Part shown: in pieces, positions 1-8,041 of the stretch
How positions within the stretch are numbered: the stretch's first letter is position 1
How the letters are laid out: each line of letters begins with the position of its first letter
Assembly: GCA_030017825.1 (NCBI GenBank)
Contig: JASEGW010000003.1
Location: 1-30,405, forward strand
Length of the DNA: 30,405 nt
Source of the DNA: a bacterium
GTDB lineage: Bacteria > UBA9089 > JAHJRX01
Direction: 5' to 3'
Translations under genes and position numbers: made by a program
Notes under the pieces: model-generated
Told to the model about the DNA's origin: nothing
Seen by the model: only the letters and a program-made list of their open reading frames with translations
Database searches by the model: none

Positions 1-218
1 CTCACAAAAGCTACAAAGAAGAATTAATAATTTTTCTTTAATCTTTATGCACTTAGTGTCTTTGTGTGAGGAAACTCTTGTACAATAAAATTAATTTTTA
101 AGAGCATAGATTTATATAAATACTCTCAAAAATCAGAGTATAGATATTTGCTCTTCTTCTAATACCTGTACTCTAACTTCTGTTTTTTGTTATTTGGTTT
201 GAGTTTTCTAAAAATTAC
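1..218. other. Non-coding region downstream of fusA
   Basis: No gene is visible here. Two secondary-structure signals are present. Bases 1-10 and 60-70 form an imperfect inverted repeat (ctcacaaaag / ctttgtgtgag). Bases 120-141 form a 7-bp hairpin (atactct / agagtat, 8-nt loop) about 80 nt beyond the fusA stop on the minus strand. The second could be a weak terminator for the fusA transcript, but the T-run after it is poor. A tuf gene, common after fusA, does not begin in this stretch. Confidence 0.4.
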
Positions 219-2300
219 CTATATCCTTTTATATCCCTTCAAGATATTTTCCATAATATTCTTAGGAGTTTCTGAAAATTCAAAAAACTCCATATTGTAA
301 ATTCCTCTTCCTTGAGTTAGTGAACGTAAAGTAGTGGCATATCCAAACATTTCCGCCAAAGGAACAGTAGCATAAATTATCTGATTATTTTTTTTATGGG
401 TTATTTCTATAATATTTCCTCGACGAGAACTAATATCTGAAATTATATCACCAATATATTCTTTAGGAAGAGTAATTTCAAGTTTCATTAAAGGCTCTAA
501 CAATACTAAGCTTCCTTTTGTAGCTGCTTCTCTCAAAGCCATAGAACCAGCAATTTTAAAAGCTAATTCTGAAGAATCTACCTCATGATAAGAACCATCT
601 ATCAAGATAACCCTTATACCTGTTATGGGATAACCAGCTAGAATTCCATGCTCTGCTGATTCTAAAATACCCTTTTTTATAGCTTGAATATACTCTTTAG
701 GAACTGCACCTCCAACAATTTTGTTTTCAATTTCTACCCCTTGTTCTTTTACAAGAGGCTCTATTTTTATAATTACATGCCCGTATTGACCCCTTCCTCC
801 AGTCTGCTTAATATATTTTCCTTCCCCTTCTGCTTCTTTCTTAATGGTTTCTCGATAAGAAACCTGAGGTTTTCCAATATTAACTCCAGTATTAAACTCC
901 CGAACCATACGATCGGTAATAATCTCTAAATGAAGCTCCCCCATTCCAGACACTATGGTTTGCCCTGTTTCATCATCAATATGGTGCTTAAATGTAGGAT
1001 CTTCTTGTGAGAGTCTACTTAAAACTATAGACAGCTTTTCTTGATCCTCTTTGGTTTTAGGTTCTATAGCTACAGAAATTACTGGTTGGGGAAATTTAAT
1101 AGACTCTAAAACTATTGGGTGTTCTCTATAACATAAAGTATCTCCTGTAGAAACATTCTTAAATCCTACTATAGCCCCAATATTTCCTGCATGTATTTCT
1201 TTACACTCTTCTCTTTTATTTGCATGTATACGTAATATTCTACCAATACGCTCCTTTTTCTCTTTAGTAGAATTATAAATATAAGAACCTGCTTTCACTA
1301 CTCCAGAATAAACTCTAAAGTAGGCCAAGTTATCTACAAATTTATCACTAATAATCTTAAAAACTAAAGCTGCTAAATGCTCTTGATCATTATTTTTTCG
1401 AGTTACTTTTTCTCCTGTACCAGGATATATGCCTTCAATAGAAGGAATATCTTCTGGAGATGGTAAATAATTAATTATAGCGTCTAATAAAGATTGCACT
1501 CCTTTGTTTTTAAAAGCTGTTCCACAAAGAACAGGAACAACATAATTTTTTATGGTAGCCTTACGAAGAGCCCTAATTAAATCTTCTTCAGTAACTTCAT
1601 CGTTATGAACATATTTATCCATGATTTTTTCATCATGCTCCGCTAATCTTTCTATTAATTTTCCTCTTAGATTATTCGCTTCTTCCTGAAACTCTGGTGG
1701 AACTTTTGTATCTTCATATTTTGCTCCATATTCTTCACCACCCCATATACGGGCCTTCATATCGACTAAGTTAACTACACCTTTAAAATTATCTTCGCTA
1801 CCTAAAGGAATTTGAACAGGTAAAACGTTAGCTCCTAGTCTCTTGCGAATCATTTTTACTGTTCCTTTAAAATCAGCTCCTACTTTATCCATTTTATTTA
1901 CAAAAGCAATTCTAGGAACTTTATACTTATCAGCCTGATGCCAAACAGTTTCTGATTGAGGCTCCACTCCTCCTACGGAACAAAAAAGAGCAACTGCTCC
2001 ATCAAGAACTCTTAGAGACCTTTCTACTTCTGCTGTAAAATCTACATGACCAGGAGTATCGATAATATTTATTTGACAATCCTTCCAAAAGCAAGTTGTA
2101 GCTGCAGAAGTAATAGTAATACCTCTTTCTTGCTCTTGTTCCATCCAATCCATGGTAGCAGCGCCTTCATCAACTTCTCCGATCCTGTGCACTTTACCAG
2201 TATAAAATAAAATACGTTCAGTAGTTGTAGTTTTTCCAGCATCTATATGAGCCATTATTCCAATATTTCTAATATTTTTTAACGCTACCTTCTCTGGCAT
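219..2300 (-). CDS. fusA: Elongation factor G
   Basis: Translocation GTPase that moves tRNAs and mRNA through the ribosome after peptide transfer and, with RRF, helps recycle ribosomes. The P-loop AHIDAGKT lies at residues 17-24, the switch II DTPGHVDFT near residue 82 and the guanine-specificity NKMDK near residue 136. Domains II-V follow and end in a normal C-terminus, so the gene is complete (about 693 aa, the usual length). Two in-frame ATGs are six bases apart. The Shine-Dalgarno GAGGAG is only 2 nt from the first (2306) but 8 nt from the second, so I place the start at 2300. It is the last gene of rpsL-rpsG-fusA, separated from rpsG by 173 bp containing a degenerate hairpin repeat. The assignment is certain; only the two-codon start choice is open. 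Confidence 0.97.
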   Translation of the reverse strand: MPEKVALKNIRNIGIMAHIDAGKTTTTERILFYTGKVHRIGEVDEGAATMDWMEQEQERGITITSAATTCFWKDCQINIIDTPGHVDFTAEVERSLRVLDGAVALFCSVGGVEPQSETVWHQADKYKVPRIAFVNKMDKVGADFKGTVKMIRKRLGANVLPVQIPLGSEDNFKGVVNLVDMKARIWGGEEYGAKYEDTKVPPEFQEEANNLRGKLIERLAEHDEKIMDKYVHNDEVTEEDLIRALRKATIKNYVVPVLCGTAFKNKGVQSLLDAIINYLPSPEDIPSIEGIYPGTGEKVTRKNNDQEHLAALVFKIISDKFVDNLAYFRVYSGVVKAGSYIYNSTKEKKERIGRILRIHANKREECKEIHAGNIGAIVGFKNVSTGDTLCYREHPIVLESIKFPQPVISVAIEPKTKEDQEKLSIVLSRLSQEDPTFKHHIDDETGQTIVSGMGELHLEIITDRMVREFNTGVNIGKPQVSYRETIKKEAEGEGKYIKQTGGRGQYGHVIIKIEPLVKEQGVEIENKIVGGAVPKEYIQAIKKGILESAEHGILAGYPITGIRVILIDGSYHEVDSSELAFKIAGSMALREAATKGSLVLLEPLMKLEITLPKEYIGDIISDISSRRGNIIEITHKKNNQIIYATVPLAEMFGYATTLRSLTQGRGIYNMEFFEFSETPKNIMENILKGYKRI

Positions 2301-2374
2301 CTTCATAACTCCTCAAAGGAACGAAAGTTTTGTTTTATTTTTTTTAAACTATCACATCCCTTGCTAATTTTTTA

Positions 2375-2458
2375 ATCAGAATACAGATAACAAAATACAA
2401 AACACAGTTTTAAATAATTTTCAATCCTCTAATTTCTATATTCTGAATTTTATCTGAC
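2375..2458. repeat. Degenerate inverted repeat between rpsG and fusA
   Basis: The spacer has a left half rich in cagaatacagataaca-like words and a right half rich in their rough complements (ctatattctg, tttatctgac), so an imperfect hairpin is possible. The same style of sequence occurs at 14443-14492, 15089-15150 and about 21468-21541. Base pairing is imperfect, so this is a tentative member of an eroded intergenic repeat family. Confidence 0.35.
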
Positions 2459-2473
2459 AGCTAAGCTATATAC

Positions 2474-2944
2474 CTACCAACGATAATGGGCAAAAGCTTT
2501 ATTGGCTTCAGCCATTTTATGAGTATCATCTCTTTTTTTAATAGCCAACCCTGTATTATTAGCAGCATTTATTAATTCATCTGCTAGTCGCTCTTCCATG
2601 TTTTTCCCTTTTGCTGCTCTAGCAAACCCAATAATCCACCTAATAGCTAAGGTACTTCTTCTGGGTTCTGGTACTTCTATAGGAACCTGGTAAGTAGCTC
2701 CTCCAACTCGACGAGCCTTTACCGCTAAATAAGGTTTTACATTATTTAAAGCTTTTTCAAAAACATCAAAACCAGGCTTTTTAGTTCTTTTCTTAATAAT
2801 CTCTAAAGCATTATAAAATATTCTTTCTGCTAAACTTTTCTTGCCACATTTCATTATACTATTTATAAACTTAGCAACAAAAATACTATTATATACCAAA
2901 TCAGGCCTAATTTTTCTTTTTTGTACAAATTTTTTTCTAGGCAT
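2474..2944 (-). CDS. rpsG: 30S ribosomal protein S7
   Basis: Primary 16S rRNA-binding protein that nucleates assembly of the 30S head and lines the E-site/mRNA exit channel. The 156 residues match the common bacterial length. The N-terminus MPRKKFVQKRKIRPD, the central VGGATYQVPIEVPEPRR segment and the C-terminal KKRDDTHKMAEANKAFAHYRW-type tail are all typical of S7. The ATG is preceded by a GAGAGGAA Shine-Dalgarno. It lies 16 bp after rpsL, so the two are cotranscribed. S7 is a known autoregulator of the str operon in Escherichia coli; no such site was identified here. Confidence 0.97.
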   Translation of the reverse strand: MPRKKFVQKRKIRPDLVYNSIFVAKFINSIMKCGKKSLAERIFYNALEIIKKRTKKPGFDVFEKALNNVKPYLAVKARRVGGATYQVPIEVPEPRRSTLAIRWIIGFARAAKGKNMEERLADELINAANNTGLAIKKRDDTHKMAEANKAFAHYRW

Positions 2945-2960
2945 AAATTCCTCTCACAAT

Positions 2961-3338
2961 TTAAGCTGTTTTGGGTCGTTTTGCTCCATACTTAGAACGA
3001 GCTTTCATCCTATTAGACACCCCTAAAGCGTCTAAAGTTCCTCTTATAATATGATAACGGACTCCTGGTAAGTCTTTTACTCTTCCTCCTCTGATTAGGA
3101 CCACAGAATGTTCTTGTAAATTATGCCCTATTCCTGGAATATAAGCAGTAACCTCATATCCACTAGTTAGCCTAACTCTAGCTACTTTGCGTAAAGCTGA
3201 ATTAGGCTTTTTAGGAGTAGTAGTATAAACTCTAGTGCAAACACCTTTTCTTTGAGGAGAATTAGCTAAGGCCAATGTTTTTCGCCGTTTTTTTATTTTT
3301 TCTCTTCTATTTCTAATTAGTTGATTAATTGTGGGCAT
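2961..3338 (-). CDS. rpsL: 30S ribosomal protein S12
   Basis: Decoding-centre protein of the small subunit. The start is the ATG at 3338, giving MPTINQLIRNRR, because a GGAGG Shine-Dalgarno precedes it at good spacing. An upstream in-frame extension of six codons runs through that ribosome binding site and is rejected. The protein has 125 residues. The TTTPKKPNSALRK and GGRVKDLPGVRYH motifs are intact, including the lysines equivalent to E. coli K43 and K88, so the usual streptomycin-resistance substitutions are absent. It is the first gene of rpsL-rpsG-fusA, transcribed from a spacer that also holds the rpoC terminator and a MITE. Confidence 0.97.
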   Translation of the reverse strand: MPTINQLIRNRREKIKKRRKTLALANSPQRKGVCTRVYTTTPKKPNSALRKVARVRLTSGYEVTAYIPGIGHNLQEHSVVLIRGGRVKDLPGVRYHIIRGTLDALGVSNRMKARSKYGAKRPKTA

Positions 3339-3422
3339 TAATCCTCCATTATACACAAATTAAGCTTTATGAGTATTATTTATAATATAAATATGATCGA
3401 AAATATATATGCTTAATAAAGT

Positions 3423-3490
3423 GTAACCATTCAGCATAAACTTCGCACTAAGGAAATATGTTGTTACATTGAACATTGCTGAATAGTTAC
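3423..3490 (+). mobile_element. 68-bp MITE, copy 1 (IS66-type ends)
   Basis: Near-identical to the element at 25311-25378: 66 of 68 bases match, in the same orientation. The ends are inverted repeats, GTAACCATTCAGCA and TGCTGAATAGTTAC, one mismatch from perfect. The element is bracketed by a perfect 8-bp direct repeat AATAAAGT at 3415-3422 and 3491-3498, the mark of transposition. It is far too short to encode anything. Terminal GTAA together with an 8-bp target duplication is the known signature of IS66-family elements, so mobilisation in trans by such a transposase is inferred. It lies between the rpoC terminator and rpsL. Confidence 0.88.
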
Positions 3491-3576
3491 AATAAAGTTT
3501 AAAAAGAATTTTCAATTCTTAATTTATAATTTTCAACAAATTTTACAATTCTCAAACATTATAAAATGTTTCTATA

Positions 3577-3604
3577 AAACAAAAAAGCAGCAAGAGGCTG
3601 CTTT
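3577..3604 (-). terminator. Intrinsic terminator of the rpoBC operon
   Basis: On the minus strand an 8-bp stem (AAAGCAGC / GCTGCTTT) with a 5-nt loop is followed directly by a T-rich tract. It begins about 130 nt beyond the rpoC stop codon. It separates the rpoBC transcript from rpsL-rpsG-fusA. Confidence 0.75.
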
Positions 3605-3733
3605 AATATATTTCTTTAAAGGCAAGCATGTATTCTTATTTATCACCAACCTTTAATGTAATTTTTCTCAGCTCTTATTATATTGCTTAAATCTAAAGCT
3701 AAGCAATAAATTTAGCATTATTCCTACTTTTTG

Positions 3734-6700
3734 TCAAGAATTATTTTCTATATTTTCGTTTATACTTACACTCTTATTTGTATCTTCCTTTTCTTCTTCT
3801 TTATTTAAAATTAACTTTATATTTCTTTCGTTAACAATTCCTGTTCCCGCCGGTATCAATCTACCAATAATAACATTTTCTTTTAACCCTCTTAAATTAT
3901 CTACTTTTCCTTTTACTGCAGCTTCGGCTAGAATTTTAGTGGTTTCTTGGAAAGAAGCTGCAGAAATAAAGCTTTCTGTGGTTAAAGAAGCTTTAGTAAC
4001 TCCTAGTAAAATTGATTTACCTTGGGCAGGCTTTAATCCCTTTTTCACATATTCATTATTTACTTTTCTAAACTTTATTTTATCTATTTGCTCACCAATT
4101 AAAAGATCAGTATCGCCAGAGTCATTGATTTCTATCTTACGCAACATTTGCTTTATAATAATTTCAATATGCTTATCATTAATATTAACTCCCTGCAAGC
4201 GATATATTTCTTGGACTTCATTTACTAAATATTCCTGTAAGCTTTTATCTCCTTTAATTCTTAAGATATCATGTGGATCTACAGAACCTTCAATAAAAGG
4301 TTCTCCAGCAGACATATAATCCCCATTATGTACTTTTAAATGCTTGCCTATTGGAATGGAATAAGTTCTTTCTGTCCCTGTTTCGCTAATTACAGCAATA
4401 CTTCTATAACCTTTAGTAACTTCTCCAAACTCTACTACACCATCAATTTCAGAAACAATTGCAGCTTCTTTAGGATGCCTTGCTTCAAAAAGTTCTGCTA
4501 CCCGAGGAAGACCTCCGGTAATATCCTTGGTGCGGCTTAATTCTTGAGGAAATTTAGCTAACGTTTCTCCTGCAGATATTTTATCTCCCTCGTTTACAAC
4601 TATTCTAGCTCCATGAGGAATTAAATATACTATAGGTTCTTTTCCATTTTCTGGGTCTACTAAAACACTAGGCTGAAGCTCTCCTTCTCGATCTTTAATT
4701 ACTACCTTCCTAAATAAACCCGTATTTTCATCTAATTCTTCTCTAATTGTTCTATCTAAGATGATATCTCGATATACTATTCTACCACTATATTCAGTTA
4801 AAATAGGTTCATTATATGGATCGAACTCTGCAATTACTGTATCTGCAGATACAAAATTTCCTTTTTTTACAAGAAGAGTTGCTCCTGCCTTAAGACTTAT
4901 AGCCCTATCTTTTGCTACAATATAAAGCTTTCCCTCTCCATCTAAACGAACCACTCCATTCATCTCAGAAGCAATATCTTTTTTACCAACTGTATAAAGT
5001 ATATCCCCCATATTTACCCAAAGACCATCAAATACTCTTAAATCTTCTTTAGAAGAAAGAGGGTATTCTTTTAATACTTTTCTGATAATTAAATTACCTT
5101 CTCGAGAAACAATAGATTTCTCTTCGCTAATATTTATAACATATTTTGGCAAATCAACAATTTCAACTCCATAAGCCAACTTTATTCCCTTCTCTTCTAC
5201 AGTTCTATAAGCTGTTCCGCCAATATGAAAAGTACGCATAGTAAGCTGAGTGCCAGGTTCTCCTATGCTTTGGGCAGCAATAATTCCTACAGCTTCCCCA
5301 ATTTTTATCAATTTCCCTGTAGAAAGATTTCGGCCATAGCACTTAATACATGTTCCTTTTTCAGATTCACAAGTTAGAACAGTACGAATAGGAACTTTTT
5401 CAATTTCAGTTTTCTCAATAGCTTCCGTAGCTTTCTCGTTAATCTCTTCTCCTGCTTTAGTTATTATGTCTCCACTCATAAGATCAACAATATCCTCCAG
5501 AGCAACTCTTCCTAACACTCTATCAGAAAGAGACTCTACTATTTCATCTCCTTCTTTTAGAGCAGAAATAACAATACCATTTATAGTACCACAATCTTCT
5601 TCAGAAATAATTACATCTTGAGCTACATCTACTAAACGGCGAGTTAAATACCCAGCATCAGCAGTCTTAAGAGCAGTATCTGCCAATCCTTTACGAGCAC
5701 CATGAGTAGAAATAAAATATTCTAAAACATTTAATCCTTCTCTAAAGTTTGAAGTAATAGGAAGTTCGATAATCTCACCAGAAGGCTTAGCCATAAGCCC
5801 TCTCATTCCAGCTAATTGACGCACTTGCTGTTTACTGCCTCGCGCTCCAGAAGCAATCATCATATAGATAGGATTAAAACCATTCATATCTTTTTCTAAC
5901 TCTTTATACATGGCATCAGCAATTTTTTCTCCCACACCAGTCCATAAATCTACAATTTTATTATATCTTTCTTCATTAGTAATAATTCCACTTTGATATT
6001 CTTTCATAATTTGATCTGCTTCTTTTTTGCTTATCTCCAATAATCTCTTTTTAGCTGCAGGTATTTTTATATCATCTATGGAAATAGTAGTAGCAGCTTT
6101 GGTTACATAGCTAAAACCTAATTCCTTAAGACTATCTAAAAGCTTTACTGTTGTCTCTAAGCCAAATTTTTGATAGCATTCAGAAACAATTATTCCTAAT
6201 TTCTTTTTATCCAAAGTATCGTTAATATACTCTGATTGCTCGGGTAATACATTGTTAAAAATTACTCTTCCGGCAGTAGTTTCTATTGTTTCATTCTTAA
6301 TTTTGACCTTTATCATTTCATGTAGAGTTATATCTTTAATATCGTAAGCTAAAATAACCTCATTTTTATCTATAAACTGCCTTATTGGCCCTTTACCTTT
6401 AACTCCTTTAGTAAGATAGTAACATCCCAAAACCATATCTTGAGAAGGAACTGCTAAAGGTTTTCCATTAGCTGGAGACAAAATGTTACAAGAAGAAAGC
6501 ATTAGAAGTTTTGATTCTAATTGAGTTTCTATAGATAAGGGCACATGAACAGCCATCTGATCGCCATCAAAATCAGCATTAAAAGCAGTGCATACTAAAG
6601 GATGAATTTTAATAGCTTCTCCTTCTACTAAAATAGGTTCAAAGGCTTCAATACCCGCTCTATGTAATGTAGGAGCACGATTTAGTAAAATAGGGTGCTC

Positions 6701-8023
6701 TTGAATAACTTTTTCTAGAATTTCCCAAACTTCGGAACTACCCCATTCTACCATTTTTTTAGCACTTTTTATATTATGAACAACTTTATTATTTACTAAC
6801 TTTTCCATAATAAATGGTTTAAAAAGTTCTAAAGCCATCTTCTTAGGTAAACCACATTGGTTAAGCTTTAACTCTGGACCTACTACAATTACCGAGCGAC
6901 CGGAGTAATCCACTCTTTTTCCTAAAAGATTTTGACGAAATCTTCCTTGTTTTCCTTTTAAAATATCTGAAAGAGACTTTAAGGGACGATTTCCAGGTCC
7001 TTTAATAACTTTACCTCTACGACCATTATCAAATAAAGCATCAACAGATTCTTGAAGCATTCTTTTTTCATTTCTGACAATAATATCAGGAGCTCGAAGT
7101 TCTATAAGACGACTCAATCGACTATTGCGGTTAATTACTCTCCGATACAAATCATTTAAATCAGAAGTAGCAAAACGACCTCCATCCAATTGAACCATAG
7201 GACGCAGTTCAGGAGGAATTACTGGAATAACATTTAAAATCATCCACTGGGGCTTGTTTCCTGAACTTACAAAAGCTTCAAGAGCATCTAACCTTTTAAT
7301 CATTTTCTTCTTTTTCTGTATCGAACTATCTTTTTTCATCTCCTCTCTTAAATCATTAATAATTTGAGGAAGATCTAAATCTTTCAAAAGCTCCTTAATT
7401 GCTTCAGCCCCAATACTTACTTTAAAAGAAGAACCATACGATTCTTTAGCTTGACGATAATCATCTTCTGTTAAAAGTTTTCCTTTTTTAAGGTCAGTTT
7501 TACCAGGGTCTATAACTATATATACTTCAAAATAAATAACTCTTTCCAAATCTCTCACTGAAATATCTAAAACTAAAGATATTTGACTAGGAATTCTTTT
7601 TACATACCAAATATGAGACACTGGAGCCACTAATTGTATATGTCCCATTCTTCTTCTGCGTACATCACTACGAGTTACTTCTACTCCACATCTATCGCAT
7701 ATAACTCCTTTATATCTAATACTCTTAAATTTTCCACAAAAACATTCCCAATCCCGAGTAGGGCCAAAAATCTTTTCACAAAAAAGACCCCCTCGTTCCG
7801 GCCTAAAAGTTCGATAATTTATAGTCTCTGGTTTTTTTACTTCTCCGTAAGACCATGATAAAATATCCTCAGGAGAAGACAATCTAATACTTATAGCCAT
7901 AAATTTTTCGAATTCAAATTCATCCTTGTCAAATATTTCCTCATCTATTATTTCGGCTGTTTCTTCTTGGGGATCATTTTCTTGTAAAACTGTCTCTTCT
8001 GGAGTTATATCATTATTTATCAA
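3734..8023 (-). CDS. rpoC: DNA-directed RNA polymerase subunit beta'
   Basis: Largest catalytic subunit of RNA polymerase. The Mg-binding NADFDGDQMAVH motif lies near residues 482-493. The N-terminal zinc ribbon (CFCGKF...CDRCG) is at about 93-112. The second zinc site uses the cysteine near 811 (EEDCGTINGI) plus those in CESEKGTCIKCYG near 885-895. The bridge helix/trigger loop region and the C-terminal GLKENVIIGRLIPAGTG segment are intact. At 1429 residues the length is close to the E. coli protein. The start appears to be TTG at 8023: a GGGAG Shine-Dalgarno lies about 7 nt upstream, and no in-frame ATG occurs for about 40 codons. It starts 18 bp after rpoB and ends before a hairpin terminator. 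Confidence 0.97.
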   Translation of the reverse strand: MINNDITPEETVLQENDPQEETAEIIDEEIFDKDEFEFEKFMAISIRLSSPEDILSWSYGEVKKPETINYRTFRPERGGLFCEKIFGPTRDWECFCGKFKSIRYKGVICDRCGVEVTRSDVRRRRMGHIQLVAPVSHIWYVKRIPSQISLVLDISVRDLERVIYFEVYIVIDPGKTDLKKGKLLTEDDYRQAKESYGSSFKVSIGAEAIKELLKDLDLPQIINDLREEMKKDSSIQKKKKMIKRLDALEAFVSSGNKPQWMILNVIPVIPPELRPMVQLDGGRFATSDLNDLYRRVINRNSRLSRLIELRAPDIIVRNEKRMLQESVDALFDNGRRGKVIKGPGNRPLKSLSDILKGKQGRFRQNLLGKRVDYSGRSVIVVGPELKLNQCGLPKKMALELFKPFIMEKLVNNKVVHNIKSAKKMVEWGSSEVWEILEKVIQEHPILLNRAPTLHRAGIEAFEPILVEGEAIKIHPLVCTAFNADFDGDQMAVHVPLSIETQLESKLLMLSSCNILSPANGKPLAVPSQDMVLGCYYLTKGVKGKGPIRQFIDKNEVILAYDIKDITLHEMIKVKIKNETIETTAGRVIFNNVLPEQSEYINDTLDKKKLGIIVSECYQKFGLETTVKLLDSLKELGFSYVTKAATTISIDDIKIPAAKKRLLEISKKEADQIMKEYQSGIITNEERYNKIVDLWTGVGEKIADAMYKELEKDMNGFNPIYMMIASGARGSKQQVRQLAGMRGLMAKPSGEIIELPITSNFREGLNVLEYFISTHGARKGLADTALKTADAGYLTRRLVDVAQDVIISEEDCGTINGIVISALKEGDEIVESLSDRVLGRVALEDIVDLMSGDIITKAGEEINEKATEAIEKTEIEKVPIRTVLTCESEKGTCIKCYGRNLSTGKLIKIGEAVGIIAAQSIGEPGTQLTMRTFHIGGTAYRTVEEKGIKLAYGVEIVDLPKYVINISEEKSIVSREGNLIIRKVLKEYPLSSKEDLRVFDGLWVNMGDILYTVGKKDIASEMNGVVRLDGEGKLYIVAKDRAISLKAGATLLVKKGNFVSADTVIAEFDPYNEPILTEYSGRIVYRDIILDRTIREELDENTGLFRKVVIKDREGELQPSVLVDPENGKEPIVYLIPHGARIVVNEGDKISAGETLAKFPQELSRTKDITGGLPRVAELFEARHPKEAAIVSEIDGVVEFGEVTKGYRSIAVISETGTERTYSIPIGKHLKVHNGDYMSAGEPFIEGSVDPHDILRIKGDKSLQEYLVNEVQEIYRLQGVNINDKHIEIIIKQMLRKIEINDSGDTDLLIGEQIDKIKFRKVNNEYVKKGLKPAQGKSILLGVTKASLTTESFISAASFQETTKILAEAAVKGKVDNLRGLKENVIIGRLIPAGTGIVNERNIKLILNKEEEKEDTNKSVSINENIENNS

Positions 8024-8041
8024 AGCTAATCTCCCTTTAGA

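Larger units (their letters stand above)
3339..3733. other. rpoC-rpsL spacer with terminator and MITE
   Basis: This 395-bp spacer contains no gene. It holds, in minus-strand order, the rpoC intrinsic terminator (3577-3604), an AT-rich stretch, the 68-bp MITE (3423-3490) and about 80 bp of very AT-rich leader before rpsL. The leader has several TATAAT-like words, so a str-operon promoter is likely, but I could not single out a convincing -35/-10 pair. Confidence 0.6.

Noticed and set aside
3939..4319. A 126-codon plus-strand frame opposite rpoC
   Set aside because: It is antisense to a fully conserved part of rpoC, lacks a ribosome binding site and has no recognisable domain. Similar antisense frames opposite fusA, rplJ, rplK, nusG, pseB and pseG were rejected for the same reason.
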